Source: Lactobacillus hamsteri DSM 5661 = JCM 6256 (GTDB taxonomy: Bacteria > Bacillota > Bacilli > Lactobacillales > Lactobacillaceae). From it: 56,179 bases of DNA. The position numbers and the translations under genes were made by a program. The notes beneath the pieces are model-generated. The model was given only the letters and a program-made list of their open reading frames with translations. It did no database searches and was not told the origin of the DNA. Location of the stretch: contig NZ_BALY01000010.1 in assembly GCF_000615445.1 (NCBI RefSeq), positions 1-56,179 on the forward strand, in the 5' to 3' direction. How positions within the stretch are numbered: the first letter of the stretch is position 1; every line of letters begins with the position of its first letter. This document shows, in pieces, positions 47,648-55,477 of the stretch.

Positions 47648-47659
47648 GTCATATATGAC
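47648..47659. promoter_or_regulatory. 12-bp palindrome, candidate Rgg operator upstream of the bacteriocin
   Basis: GTCATATATGAC is a perfect palindrome directly after the stop codon of the Rgg-type gene. On the minus strand it is followed by TTTTACA and, further on, TATAATAACC (about 47613-47622), the likely -10 region of the bacteriocin promoter. Position upstream of the promoter would suit an activator. Binding by the neighbouring Rgg protein is an inference. Confidence 0.45.
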
Positions 47660-48481
47660 TCATTTTTTATTTTTATGCATTTTAGCAACAAAATCATTCA
47701 TTCCTATTTGGTGCAAGAAATCTATTATTTTTTGTGCGTTCCTATAATCCTTATTCCATAGGCTTTCATAATATTTTCCCATTATTAATGTAAAACAATT
47801 TTGAGGGATGGTTTCTGCTCGTTTTAATTGATCTATTGCCTGTCTAATAATTTTAGTATCTTCATTACCAGAACCAAACGAATAATCTAAAAAATTGACC
47901 AAGATTGCAGGAACAAATTTTGAAAAATTATCGTCTTTACTTCTTTTGTACTTATCTAAAATTGACTGAACTATTGTATTCATTTCATTGATTTCAAACA
48001 AATTCATAGCCATTGAAAATAAGCGTAAACTATATTTATCCCAGTTATCAACATCAAAAATTAATTTCTTAATAAAGTTCTTTTGCGATGTTGATATTTG
48101 ATATATATTTCCTTCTAAATTAGTTTTTAATAGTATTGCATGTGCTAATAGACTTTTAGTTTTTCTATCCTGTTTTTCTTCTTTCAAGTTGTTTATTATT
48201 CTTTGTATTGTATTTAAATCGTTTCTATAATAGCTCTTTCGCAAAATATCTATATAATAATCATATTTAGACTGTTTCATTTTCTTTTCCATCATTGAAA
48301 AAAATTCGGAAGGCTTTATGTCATGTAATTTTAAAATTGCTACCAAGTCACAAGCCTTGATTTCAAATTCTCTTCGTTCAATTTTGGAATAATATGATTT
48401 AGTTAGTACATTGCCAGCCATTTTTTCTTGACTAAGACCCAACATTTTTCTTATTTGTTTTAATCCTTCTGCAATTTCCAT
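47660..48481 (-). CDS. Rgg/GadR/MutR-type transcriptional regulator
   Basis: A 273-residue cytosolic regulator. An N-terminal Xre helix-turn-helix (LKQIRKMLGLSQEKMAGNVL, then YYSKIERREFEIKACDLVAIL) is followed by a helical repeat domain of the kind that binds short peptides in Rgg proteins. It lies immediately upstream of the lactococcin-972-type genes on the same strand and probably controls them. No obvious short hydrophobic pheromone gene was seen on either side. The start ATG at 48481 has AAGGGA upstream. Confidence 0.85.
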   Translation of the reverse strand: MEIAEGLKQIRKMLGLSQEKMAGNVLTKSYYSKIERREFEIKACDLVAILKLHDIKPSEFFSMMEKKMKQSKYDYYIDILRKSYYRNDLNTIQRIINNLKEEKQDRKTKSLLAHAILLKTNLEGNIYQISTSQKNFIKKLIFDVDNWDKYSLRLFSMAMNLFEINEMNTIVQSILDKYKRSKDDNFSKFVPAILVNFLDYSFGSGNEDTKIIRQAIDQLKRAETIPQNCFTLIMGKYYESLWNKDYRNAQKIIDFLHQIGMNDFVAKMHKNKK

Positions 48482-48568
48482 AATTTATCCCTTAACTATT
48501 AAAAACGTTACTTACTTTGTTCAATGAACATGATTTAAAATATTCGAGTTAAAAACTTAATAAAAAAT

Positions 48569-48603
48569 AAAGAGTGACCAGATATCCATATCTGCTCACT
48601 CTT
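48569..48603 (-). terminator. Hairpin terminator upstream of the Rgg gene
   Basis: AAAGAGTGACCAGATAT and ATATCTGCTCACTCTT pair with one mismatch, flanked by A and T runs. It closes the scar region at 48.6-48.8 kb and insulates the Rgg gene. Confidence 0.8.
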
Positions 48604-48631
48604 ATTTTTATTATAAAACAAACTTAATTTT

Positions 48632-48791
48632 TTAATTCAACATGCTCTTAGCATATGGCAATTCAAGTGATGGATCAGCATTTAAGGTCAAATCCGCAAA
48701 TTGACCATCATTATAAAGATTATATGCGGCGGCACCAATCATCGCAGCATTATCACCACACAACTTAATATCTGGCAAAATAACCTTTCAT
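48632..48791 (-). pseudogene. tsaD: tsaD remnant: start and 3' end joined by an internal deletion
   Basis: TsaD makes the t6A modification of tRNA. Here a GGAGG site (48797-48801) and ATG AAA (48791) run straight into the last about 51 codons of tsaD. That part reads [20 protein letters not shown] and then [19 protein letters not shown] to the stop at 48632-48634, but one base out of frame. The written frame from the ATG gives only 8 residues. The structure suggests deletion of about 290 internal codons. A full tsaD is presumably elsewhere in the genome because it is usually essential. Confidence 0.75.
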
Positions 48792-48807
48792 AAAATCCTC
48801 CATAGGT

Positions 48808-48850
48808 CTATTTTACAGAAGTTTCATAGAGATTAACAGCCCTAGCAATT
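48808..48850 (-). pseudogene. Possible rimI remnant
   Basis: The minus strand reads ARAVNLYETSVK before a stop at 48808-48810. AxNLYExxGF is a hallmark of the RimI acetyltransferase C-terminus, and rimI normally lies just upstream of tsaD. The match is short, so this is a weak call. Confidence 0.3.
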
Positions 48851-48870
48851 TTTAATTTATAAAATAAAAA

Positions 48871-48889
48871 AAGTCCCATAAAGGGACTT
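48871..48889 (-). terminator. Terminator downstream of the 48.9-kb fragment
   Basis: AAGTCCC and GGGACTT pair around ATAAA, followed by a T7 tract on the minus strand. Confidence 0.75.
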
Positions 48890-48894
48890 AAATT

Positions 48895-49086
48895 TTACTG
48901 CGTGATCGCATTAGTGATACCACTAAATCTTGTGCCTCGATGACGGGCCTCATTATATAAAAAAGTATATTTTACCTTTAAAATTCTACCTTGAATATAG
49001 TTATCATCTGATAAATCCAAAGTATTTTGATCTAGATCTTGCTCTAAAGCTAATTGATTCTGCAATTTTTCAATTTCAGTTACATT
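48895..49086 (-). pseudogene. Unidentified gene fragment (about 63 codons)
   Basis: An open stretch on the minus strand reading TEIEKLQNQLALEQDLDQN and later YNEARHRGTRFSGITNAITQ, ending in TAA before a good terminator. A TAA precedes it and no start codon with a ribosome site is seen, so it looks like the 3' end of a larger gene. I do not recognise the family; the N-terminal half is helical and probably coiled coil. It is part of the scar next to the tsaD remnant. Confidence 0.45.
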
Positions 49087-49099
49087 TTATCGTAGATCT

Positions 49100-49920
49100 T
49101 TAGTTGTTTTGCTTAGCTTCAACGAACTTATCAATTAACCATAGGTCCATCCCACCAAAGATAATTGATCCAATTAGCATTTCTAATGGTAATAGATATG
49201 TTGACAACATTGAAATTGTATAATCTTCTAAATAATTTTTCTTCCCTACTAAATTAGATGCAACAGAATTATTAATGACTTTATCTAAATATAACGCCAT
49301 GCTATCAGTAATTTTTATTGCTAAGTATGCTCCTACTATTACAAAAGTTACCATTAAAAACCATCTAATTACCCTAGAGTTTTTTATAGAAACAAACTCT
49401 GCTATTATGTTCGACATAAAATTTACTAAGCTAATGAATGTTTGGATTACTAATACTATTGCTATTAAAGTTACGAGAATAAAAAATATTTTATTGTCAT
49501 AAAGCGGTGTTATCAAAACTTCTCCAAACAATTCCGTGAAATTATTTGGAGAACTCAAACTCCAGAATATTGAAACTACAATCACCTGCGGAATAAATAT
49601 CAAAATGCAGTTATAAAATGTACTCAATAAATTAGCTAAAAAGAACTTTTTGTTTGAAATAGGAATTAAGCGCCATGTTTGGCTAAAATTAATCTTTTCA
49701 TTTTTATAGCAAGCCAAAATCATAAAAACAATATCTAAAAATACTGTCGAATAAACGGCTACTTCCATAAAAAGCATCCATGGCTCATTTTTGGAGTATT
49801 TATTAAAAAGAAAAAAGACTGGGAGAAAGATGATGACGAACGCTGGATAATTAAAAGCCATTTGACATACTTATTTTTCTGACGAAACATTTGTCCGCAT
49901 ACTTTATTAAAGTTAGTCAT
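49100..49920 (-). pseudogene. ABC-2 type permease, frameshifted near the N-terminus
   Basis: A membrane protein of about 273 residues if restored. The start is ATG 49920 with AGGGGATGAT upstream, reading MTNFNKVCGQMFRQKNKY, then a one-base loss near 49836 moves the rest into another frame (from about 49830 to 49100). The rest has about six hydrophobic segments, the cytosolic motif KINFSQTWRLIPISN and the tail LIDKFVEAKQNN. Both motifs are shared with the next permease (KINRSQTWRLVPMSN; same tail), so the two arose by duplication. It is the last gene of the GntR-ABC operon. Confidence 0.8.
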
Positions 49921-49933
49921 TTATAATCATCCC

Positions 49934-50779
49934 CTAGTTGTTTTGCTTAGCTTCAACGAATTTATCGATTAAAATATAATTTAATGCTCCCAAAACAACA
50001 TTCATAATTAATAAAGTAATTACCCCTACTCCAATATCAGATGCAAATGAATCGTCAGTTAAGAATAATGGATTATTACCAATTTCACTAATAAAGCCCA
50101 TTCCCTTACTCAAAACGTAAACTACCGCAACCAAGACCACAACTCTAATAACAAAAATCACAAATTTGTTTGAAATAAATGGTAAGAAATCAATAACTGC
50201 ACGAGTTGTAAAATGCAAGAATGAAATTACAACATACCATAACAATCCAAGCAACACCATAAACAAGAGAAGCAAGAATAAATCGCCAAAATTAACATCT
50301 TGCCAATGATCAACAGTAGCTTCATGATGAATAGCTTTTGCTAACTCTTCTCTAAGGTCACTGCTTGACGCATACATAACCAAGCCACCTACTAAACCAA
50401 CAATAGCTTGCATAACTGCCAAATAAACTAAACTTACAAATGAGCTTAATGTATTACAAATATACATTTTTCCATTACTCATTGGTACTAAGCGCCAAGT
50501 TTGACTACGATTAATCTTTTCATTGCTTCTTGAAGTAATAATTAAATATGCAAAATCTGCAAAGAAACTATAACCTAAGAAAGTAACAACAAAAGCTAAA
50601 AACCATGCAACTGCTACATTGATTTTTGCTCCAAACATCTGTGGATTCTGCATCTCACTAGAAAACATTGTCATTATTACTGTTACAAGCGCAGCCGCAG
50701 CTTGAATAACAAAAATTAAATATGCAGGTTTACTCTTTTGCTTAAAAAACTCCTTGAATAAAGTCCAAAATGATGTCAT
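49934..50779 (-). CDS. ABC-2 type permease of the YtrA-regulated operon
   Basis: A 281-residue membrane protein with about six hydrophobic segments (near 20-38, 54-75, 115-140, 165-190, 207-225, 252-272) and the motif KINRSQTWRLVPMSN between segments two and three. It pairs with the ATPase encoded 26 nt upstream. Related operons respond to cell-envelope stress, but the substrate is unknown. The 3' end is nearly identical in DNA to that of the downstream paralogue (LIDKFVEAKQNN). Confidence 0.85.
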   Translation of the reverse strand: MTSFWTLFKEFFKQKSKPAYLIFVIQAAAALVTVIMTMFSSEMQNPQMFGAKINVAVAWFLAFVVTFLGYSFFADFAYLIITSRSNEKINRSQTWRLVPMSNGKMYICNTLSSFVSLVYLAVMQAIVGLVGGLVMYASSSDLREELAKAIHHEATVDHWQDVNFGDLFLLLLFMVLLGLLWYVVISFLHFTTRAVIDFLPFISNKFVIFVIRVVVLVAVVYVLSKGMGFISEIGNNPLFLTDDSFASDIGVGVITLLIMNVVLGALNYILIDKFVEAKQNN

Positions 50780-50805
50780 ATGTATCTCCTCCCTCTTCTG
50801 CTGTT

Positions 50806-51513
50806 TTATTCATCATCATCTTCGTACAAACCTTCATAGTATTCTTCGATACTCTTATGGTTTTCACGAATTTCATCAGCTGTTTTATGTTCTAAAATAG
50901 TGTCATTTTTTACAACAACTACTTCATCAAGCAAAGTAGAAATTTCATTAACAAAGTGATCAGAAATCAAAATTGTAGCCTTTTCATCTTTCCACATGAT
51001 AATTGAGTTAATGATTTTTTTACGAGCCATTGCATCAATACCACCAAATGGTTCATCAAGAAGATACAAATCCGCTTTTCTAGAAAAAGTTAATGCAATA
51101 ATTAATTTTTCACGCATCCCACGTGATAATTGCGAAAGCTTCATTTCAGGATCAAGCTTCATGAATTTACGTAATTCTTCAAATTCATTTTCATCAAAAT
51201 CATTAAAAATATTTATATAAAAATCAACTACTTCTTGAATTTTAATTGAATCACTAAAGCCACTTAATCCATCTGTAAAGGACAATTTAGCCTTTCTGTC
51301 GGCTTCTTTAGTGGTGCCGTCTACTTCTACCTCACCTTTATAATTTTTTGCTACACCAGCAATAATTCGCATAAGCGTAGTTTTACCAGCACCGTTTTCA
51401 CCTAAAAGAGCAACGATTTTGCCTTGGTCCAAATTTAAGTTAACATCATGCAGAATTGTTTTTTGATTCTTTTTATAACTCAAATCTTTAATTGCTAATA
51501 CATTATCACTCAT
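50806..51513 (-). CDS. ABC transporter ATPase (YtrB-like)
   Basis: A 235-residue ATPase. Walker A is LLGENGAGKTTLMRII at about residues 35-50, the signature is a variant LSRGMREKLIIAL, and Walker B is DLYLLDEPFGGID with the H-loop SDH. The acidic tail EGLYEDDDE is unusual. Its start overlaps the GntR gene by 8 nt. It energises the one or two permeases downstream. Confidence 0.92.
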   Translation of the reverse strand: MSDNVLAIKDLSYKKNQKTILHDVNLNLDQGKIVALLGENGAGKTTLMRIIAGVAKNYKGEVEVDGTTKEADRKAKLSFTDGLSGFSDSIKIQEVVDFYINIFNDFDENEFEELRKFMKLDPEMKLSQLSRGMREKLIIALTFSRKADLYLLDEPFGGIDAMARKKIINSIIMWKDEKATILISDHFVNEISTLLDEVVVVKNDTILEHKTADEIRENHKSIEEYYEGLYEDDDE

Positions 51514-51880
51514 CTTCTTTACCCCTCCGTCTTAAATAATCGTCTAAAATCGAAACCAAACTATCCCCTTCGGCTCCAAGTTTCTCCATACTTTGAACAA
51601 AATTTTCTAATTCATTGTCAATCAAATCTTGTTTGGTTTGATTAATCAATTCTGTATCTTCAGTAACAAAATTACCTTCACCGCGCTTAGTATAAAGAAT
51701 CCCTCGATCATTCATCTGTTGAAGAGCCCGTTGTACTGTATTAACATTAACAGTCAATTCAAGTGCCAATTTCCGAACAGAAGGAATCTTCTCCCCTGCT
51801 TTAAGCTCGCCTAAAGCAATTTTTCGATAAAGATACTGTTCAATTTGAAGATAAATTGGAATGTTATCTTTAAATTCCAT
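51506..51880 (-). CDS. GntR family regulator, YtrA subfamily
   Basis: A 124-residue repressor with an N-terminal winged helix (AGEKIPSVRKLALELTVNVN, then TVQRALQQMNDRGILY) and a short helical C-terminus, the YtrA layout without a ligand domain. It is the first gene of the ABC operon and probably represses it. Its own promoter region holds an inverted repeat at 51898-51921. Confidence 0.92.
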   Translation of the reverse strand: MEFKDNIPIYLQIEQYLYRKIALGELKAGEKIPSVRKLALELTVNVNTVQRALQQMNDRGILYTKRGEGNFVTEDTELINQTKQDLIDNELENFVQSMEKLGAEGDSLVSILDDYLRRRGKEDE

Positions 51881-51897
51881 TTAATCACCTTCTGATT

Positions 51898-51921
51898 ACT
51901 GTATTATTTATCTATTACACT
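51898..51921. promoter_or_regulatory. Imperfect inverted repeat, candidate YtrA-type operator
   Basis: ACTGTATTAT (51898-51907) and CTATTACACT (51912-51921) are inverted repeats with 7 of 10 pairs matching around TTAT. It lies 18 nt before the GntR start and downstream of a plausible -10 (GATAAT, about 51923-51928, minus strand), a good place for autorepression. Confidence 0.35.
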
Positions 51922-52182
51922 ATTATCGTACTATATTTTGTTCTAATGAGCAAGAAAATATTGTTTTTGTTTCACAATTTTATAAATCTATTTTTTGAAA
52001 AATAAAAAAGCCAATATTTCCTAATATTACAAGGAATATCGACTTTATTTTAGAGCACAATAATATAAGTGCATAACTTTTTGTGCTTTTCCAAAAGTCC
52101 TAGAAAAGCTATTATTTCAGCATCATCCAGACTTATATTTTTAACGCAAATTATGCATTTTTATCAATTTTTGTTTCACTTA
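51922..52182. other. Intergenic region downstream of pepT, with terminator
   Basis: An AT-rich gap without a gene I can support. The only clear structure is an imperfect hairpin, arms 52007-52022 and 52032-52046, with a T6 tract on the minus strand (52001-52007). It would end the pepT transcript. The stretch 52060-52182 shows nothing recognisable. Confidence 0.5.
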
Positions 52183-53430
52183 TTAATTGTTTTTTGCACG
52201 TTCAGCATTCAATTCTGCCATCTTAATCATGACGTCAACCGTCTTATACATTGATTCCAAAACAGTGTATTCATAACGGCCGTGCATGTTTTCTTCACCT
52301 GCAAAAATATTAGGGCAAGGAAGACCCATGTAAGTTAATTGTGAACCATCTGTACCACCACGAACGGGATCTTCGTTAACTTCTAATCCTTCCGCCTTAT
52401 AAGCATCACGAGCTAAATCCACAATATCCATGTGTTTCTTAAGTTCATCAGCCATGTTGTAGTATTGATCCCACATTTTAAGGGTGATACGTTCAGTACC
52501 GAATTCATCATTCATTTTCTTAACGATAGATCTTACTAAGTCCTTACGTTCTTCAAGACCATCACGTTCAAAGTCACGAATAATGTAATCCATATGAGCA
52601 TGATCAACTGTACCATCTAACTTCATCAAGTGGAAGAACCCTTCTCTACCATCAGTATGTTCTGGACGATCATGTTCAGGAAGTTGGTTTTGGAAGTCAA
52701 TAGCTACTTGAACGGCATTAATCATTTGGCCCTTAGCTACAGCTGGGTGCACATTAACCCCTTGAATATCTAAGCTAAATTGTGCTGCTGAGAAAGTTCC
52801 CCAGTCAAGCTTACCTGGTGCTTCACCATCAACAGTAAAGGCAAAATCCGCGCCAAAATCTTCAACATCAAAGTGTTCGGCACCTGTACCGATTTCTTCA
52901 TCAGGTGTAAAGGCTAAGCGAATCTTACCGTGCTTAACCTCTGGATGATTCATTAAGTATTCTGCAAATGTCATTAATTCTGAAATACCACACTTGTCAT
53001 CCCCACCAAGAAGCGTATCACCAGATGCAGTAATAATAGTTTGTCCCTTATAATTCTTCAAATGTGGGAAAACTTCTGGATCAAGATAAAATTCTGAATC
53101 GCCAAGCTGAATCTTGCTTTCACCATCATAATTTTCATGAATTTGTGGTTTAACATTTTCTGATTCAAAGTCCGCAGTATCACAGTGTGCTAAAAAGCCC
53201 ATTACAGGAACTTCATAATCAACATTAGAAGGAATTTCTGCAATCACGCAACCTGCTTTTTGATTATAGTGAATATCGCTTAAGCCTAATTCTTCGAGGT
53301 CTTTCATTACAACATTCTTTTGGAAGTTTTCTTCTCCTTCAGTTGAAGGAAAACGATCTGAATGTTCATCAGAACGTGAATTCACTTGAACATACTTTAA
53401 AAATCTTGGTAATAAATTTGGATATTCCAT
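52183..53430 (-). CDS. pepT: Peptidase T (tripeptidase)
   Basis: A dizinc aminotripeptidase of the M20 family that releases N-terminal residues from tripeptides, part of the peptide use of lactic acid bacteria. It has 415 residues, with GFLAHCDTAD holding the first His-Asp pair, GGDDKCG with the bridging Asp, PDEEIG with the catalytic Glu, and TVDGEAPG. AGGAG precedes the ATG. Expression appears high, judging by its codon choice. Confidence 0.95.
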   Translation of the reverse strand: MEYPNLLPRFLKYVQVNSRSDEHSDRFPSTEGEENFQKNVVMKDLEELGLSDIHYNQKAGCVIAEIPSNVDYEVPVMGFLAHCDTADFESENVKPQIHENYDGESKIQLGDSEFYLDPEVFPHLKNYKGQTIITASGDTLLGGDDKCGISELMTFAEYLMNHPEVKHGKIRLAFTPDEEIGTGAEHFDVEDFGADFAFTVDGEAPGKLDWGTFSAAQFSLDIQGVNVHPAVAKGQMINAVQVAIDFQNQLPEHDRPEHTDGREGFFHLMKLDGTVDHAHMDYIIRDFERDGLEERKDLVRSIVKKMNDEFGTERITLKMWDQYYNMADELKKHMDIVDLARDAYKAEGLEVNEDPVRGGTDGSQLTYMGLPCPNIFAGEENMHGRYEYTVLESMYKTVDVMIKMAELNAERAKNN

Positions 53431-53448
53431 GTTTTACTCCTTTATTTT

Positions 53449-54246
53449 TTAAAACAAATCTTGGAAAGGATTGGTTGATACTTCAGAAAGCTCAACACCA
53501 ACATTCCAATTATTTTCTTCATTCCACTTCTTTAAACGGTCATAAACCTTGTATTTAAAAAGTTTTTCAGTATAGTGACCTGGATCAACCACTGTTAAAC
53601 CGGAAGAAATCATATCATGACCAACATGGTAGTAAACATCACCTGTAATAAATGCATCCAAGCCTTCATCAACAGCACGATGCCAGAACTTGCCACCATC
53701 GCCACAGATAAAAGCAACGGTCTTAATCTTCTTATCATTGCTTGCGGTAATTAAACGAGCCATCTTGATGCCCATCTTCTCTTTGACATAGTACGCAAAA
53801 TCATAAGCAGACATTTCTTTTGGAAGTTCACCCTTGCGGCCAATAGCAATGCCATCATCATCCGGCGCAAATGGTTGAACATTCTTCAAACCTAATTCTT
53901 CGGCTTGCCAATCTGCAGAACCATCTTGTGCTTTATCAGAATTAGTATGAATTGAATAAACAGTAATTCCATTCTTGATAAGATTGCCATACATAGCATT
54001 TTGTGGATCTGCAAAATCTAAATTGCGTGCTGGACGGAACATTACGGGGTGGTGGCTAACAATAAAGTTTACGCCCCTTTCAACGGCTTCTTCAACCACT
54101 TGTGGACGAACATCCAAAGTAGTCATCACCTTATTCACTTCTGCATCCATTGAACCGATCTGCATCCCTACCGGATCACCTTGACTAGCGATTTCTTCAG
54201 GAAAATCTTGTCTCAATCGTTCAACAATATCTCTAACTTTAGTCAT
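53449..54246 (-). CDS. Nif3-like dinuclear metal center protein
   Basis: A 265-residue Nif3/DUF34 protein. Metal ligands appear in VSHHPVMFRP (His pair near residue 65), in IHTNSDKAQDGSAD, and in the C-terminal VDPGHYTEKL. It lacks the extra inserted domain of longer members. The family is called GTP cyclohydrolase 1 type 2 in some databases, but that activity is not general; the role is unsettled. It overlaps trmK by 8 nt, a widely conserved pair. Confidence 0.9.
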   Translation of the reverse strand: MTKVRDIVERLRQDFPEEIASQGDPVGMQIGSMDAEVNKVMTTLDVRPQVVEEAVERGVNFIVSHHPVMFRPARNLDFADPQNAMYGNLIKNGITVYSIHTNSDKAQDGSADWQAEELGLKNVQPFAPDDDGIAIGRKGELPKEMSAYDFAYYVKEKMGIKMARLITASNDKKIKTVAFICGDGGKFWHRAVDEGLDAFITGDVYYHVGHDMISSGLTVVDPGHYTEKLFKYKVYDRLKKWNEENNWNVGVELSEVSTNPFQDLF

Positions 54247-54922
54247 CTAATTCCTCCTTAATCATTTTATTTTCAAATTCAATATGATGAATTCTCTCAA
54301 TATCCTTTTTCTTAGCCTTATTCAGATTTTTCAATAGCTTTTCATGATATACAAGCTGACCGGCCCACTTCTCTTTAAAAACTTGATTCTTTTCCTTTAA
54401 AATAAATGGACCAAAGAAAAGCTGCTTTTCAGTTAAAGGCAAAACCTTATTAACCAATTTGGCTTTGATCAATTCATAAGTGTGTCCTGCTTCAGCTATA
54501 AGATGCTCTTCTACAATTTCATAGCCATGAATCATTAACCAGCTTCTAACACCGGCTTCACCAACATTGGGCTCTAAAACCAAAGTATCAAAGTGAAATC
54601 CTTTTAGCCAATCATCATTAAGAATATCACTCATGAGCTTACCACCCATTCCGGCAATTACAACAGTGTCAACATTGTCTTCTTTTTTAACAGTTACTAA
54701 GCCAGCACCAAGGCGGGTATCGATTTTTTCTTCTAAGCCTGCTTCCTTAATATCTGCCTTAGCATTTTCTAAAGGTCCTTTTCCAATATCACTAGCAATT
54801 GCGTAATTAATTTTATTATTTTTCACTAATAAAATTGGCAAATAAGCATGATCCGTACCAATATCAGCAATTCTCGCACCAGGATCAACCATTTCTGCTA
54901 AAGTATTTAAACGTAAATTCAT
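54239..54922 (-). CDS. trmK: tRNA (adenine22-N1)-methyltransferase
   Basis: Methylates N1 of A22 in the D-loop of bacterial tRNAs. A 227-residue protein with a Rossmann domain: the SAM motif ARIADIGTDHAYLPILLV at about residues 17-34, VIAGMGGKLMSDIL, and a C-terminal coiled coil (about residues 180-227) typical of TrmK. It is next to the Nif3-like gene as in most Firmicutes. Confidence 0.93.
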   Translation of the reverse strand: MNLRLNTLAEMVDPGARIADIGTDHAYLPILLVKNNKINYAIASDIGKGPLENAKADIKEAGLEEKIDTRLGAGLVTVKKEDNVDTVVIAGMGGKLMSDILNDDWLKGFHFDTLVLEPNVGEAGVRSWLMIHGYEIVEEHLIAEAGHTYELIKAKLVNKVLPLTEKQLFFGPFILKEKNQVFKEKWAGQLVYHEKLLKNLNKAKKKDIERIHHIEFENKMIKEELDD

Positions 54923-55036
54923 TTTTTCCTCACTTATCCGTATTTATATAGAATTTTAGCATATTAAAAGTAAGAATTATAATTAAAAAATAAAGAATCT
55001 TTGTTACAATTAAAACTAAGAAAGCAGTGAATAATA

Positions 55037-55477
55037 TTGAGTCGTACAGAATCCGTAACTTTAACAAATATGTGTATGATTACTAAGAATAATAAAGTCT
55101 TAGTTTTAAATCGTAATGATCCGGTTTAGCCTGGGCTTACCTTCCCTGGCGGACACGTTGAAAAGCATGAATCTTTTCATGATTCAGTCGTTAGAGAAAT
55201 AAAAGAAGAAACGGGTTTAACCATCTATGATCCACATTTAACTGGTGTTAAGCAGTTTTATGATCATGATGGCAATCGCTATCTTGTCTTCTTTTACATA
55301 GCAACTAAATTTTCTGGTCAAGTTAAAGCTTCTAATGAGGGAACTCTAACTTGGATGGATAAAGAGCAATTGAAACATGAAAAGCTCGCTTATAATTTTG
55401 ATCATGATTTACCAGTATTTTTTGATGAAAATATTGACGAGCATATGTTAGATGGAGAGCGAGATGAATTGTTCTAA
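55037..55477 (+). pseudogene. Nudix hydrolase with an internal amber codon
   Basis: From TTG 55037 the frame reads SRTESVTLTNMCMITKNNK and LVLNRNDPV, then TAG at 55127-55129, and continues PGLTFPGGHVEKHE to a stop at 55475-55477. The Nudix box is complete (Gly, then Glu, then REIKEETGL). Homologues have Trp at the stop position (DPVWPG), so TGG has become TAG. No start codon follows closely, so an intact enzyme would need readthrough or suppression. The stop overlaps the ATG of the M23 peptidase gene. The 114-nt gap before it, shared with trmK, holds the promoters. Confidence 0.85.

Noticed and set aside
48482-48568. Short hydrophobic pheromone gene beside rgg
   Set aside because: No small ORF with a ribosome site and a hydrophobic product was seen on either strand; only MNMI-like chance starts occur.
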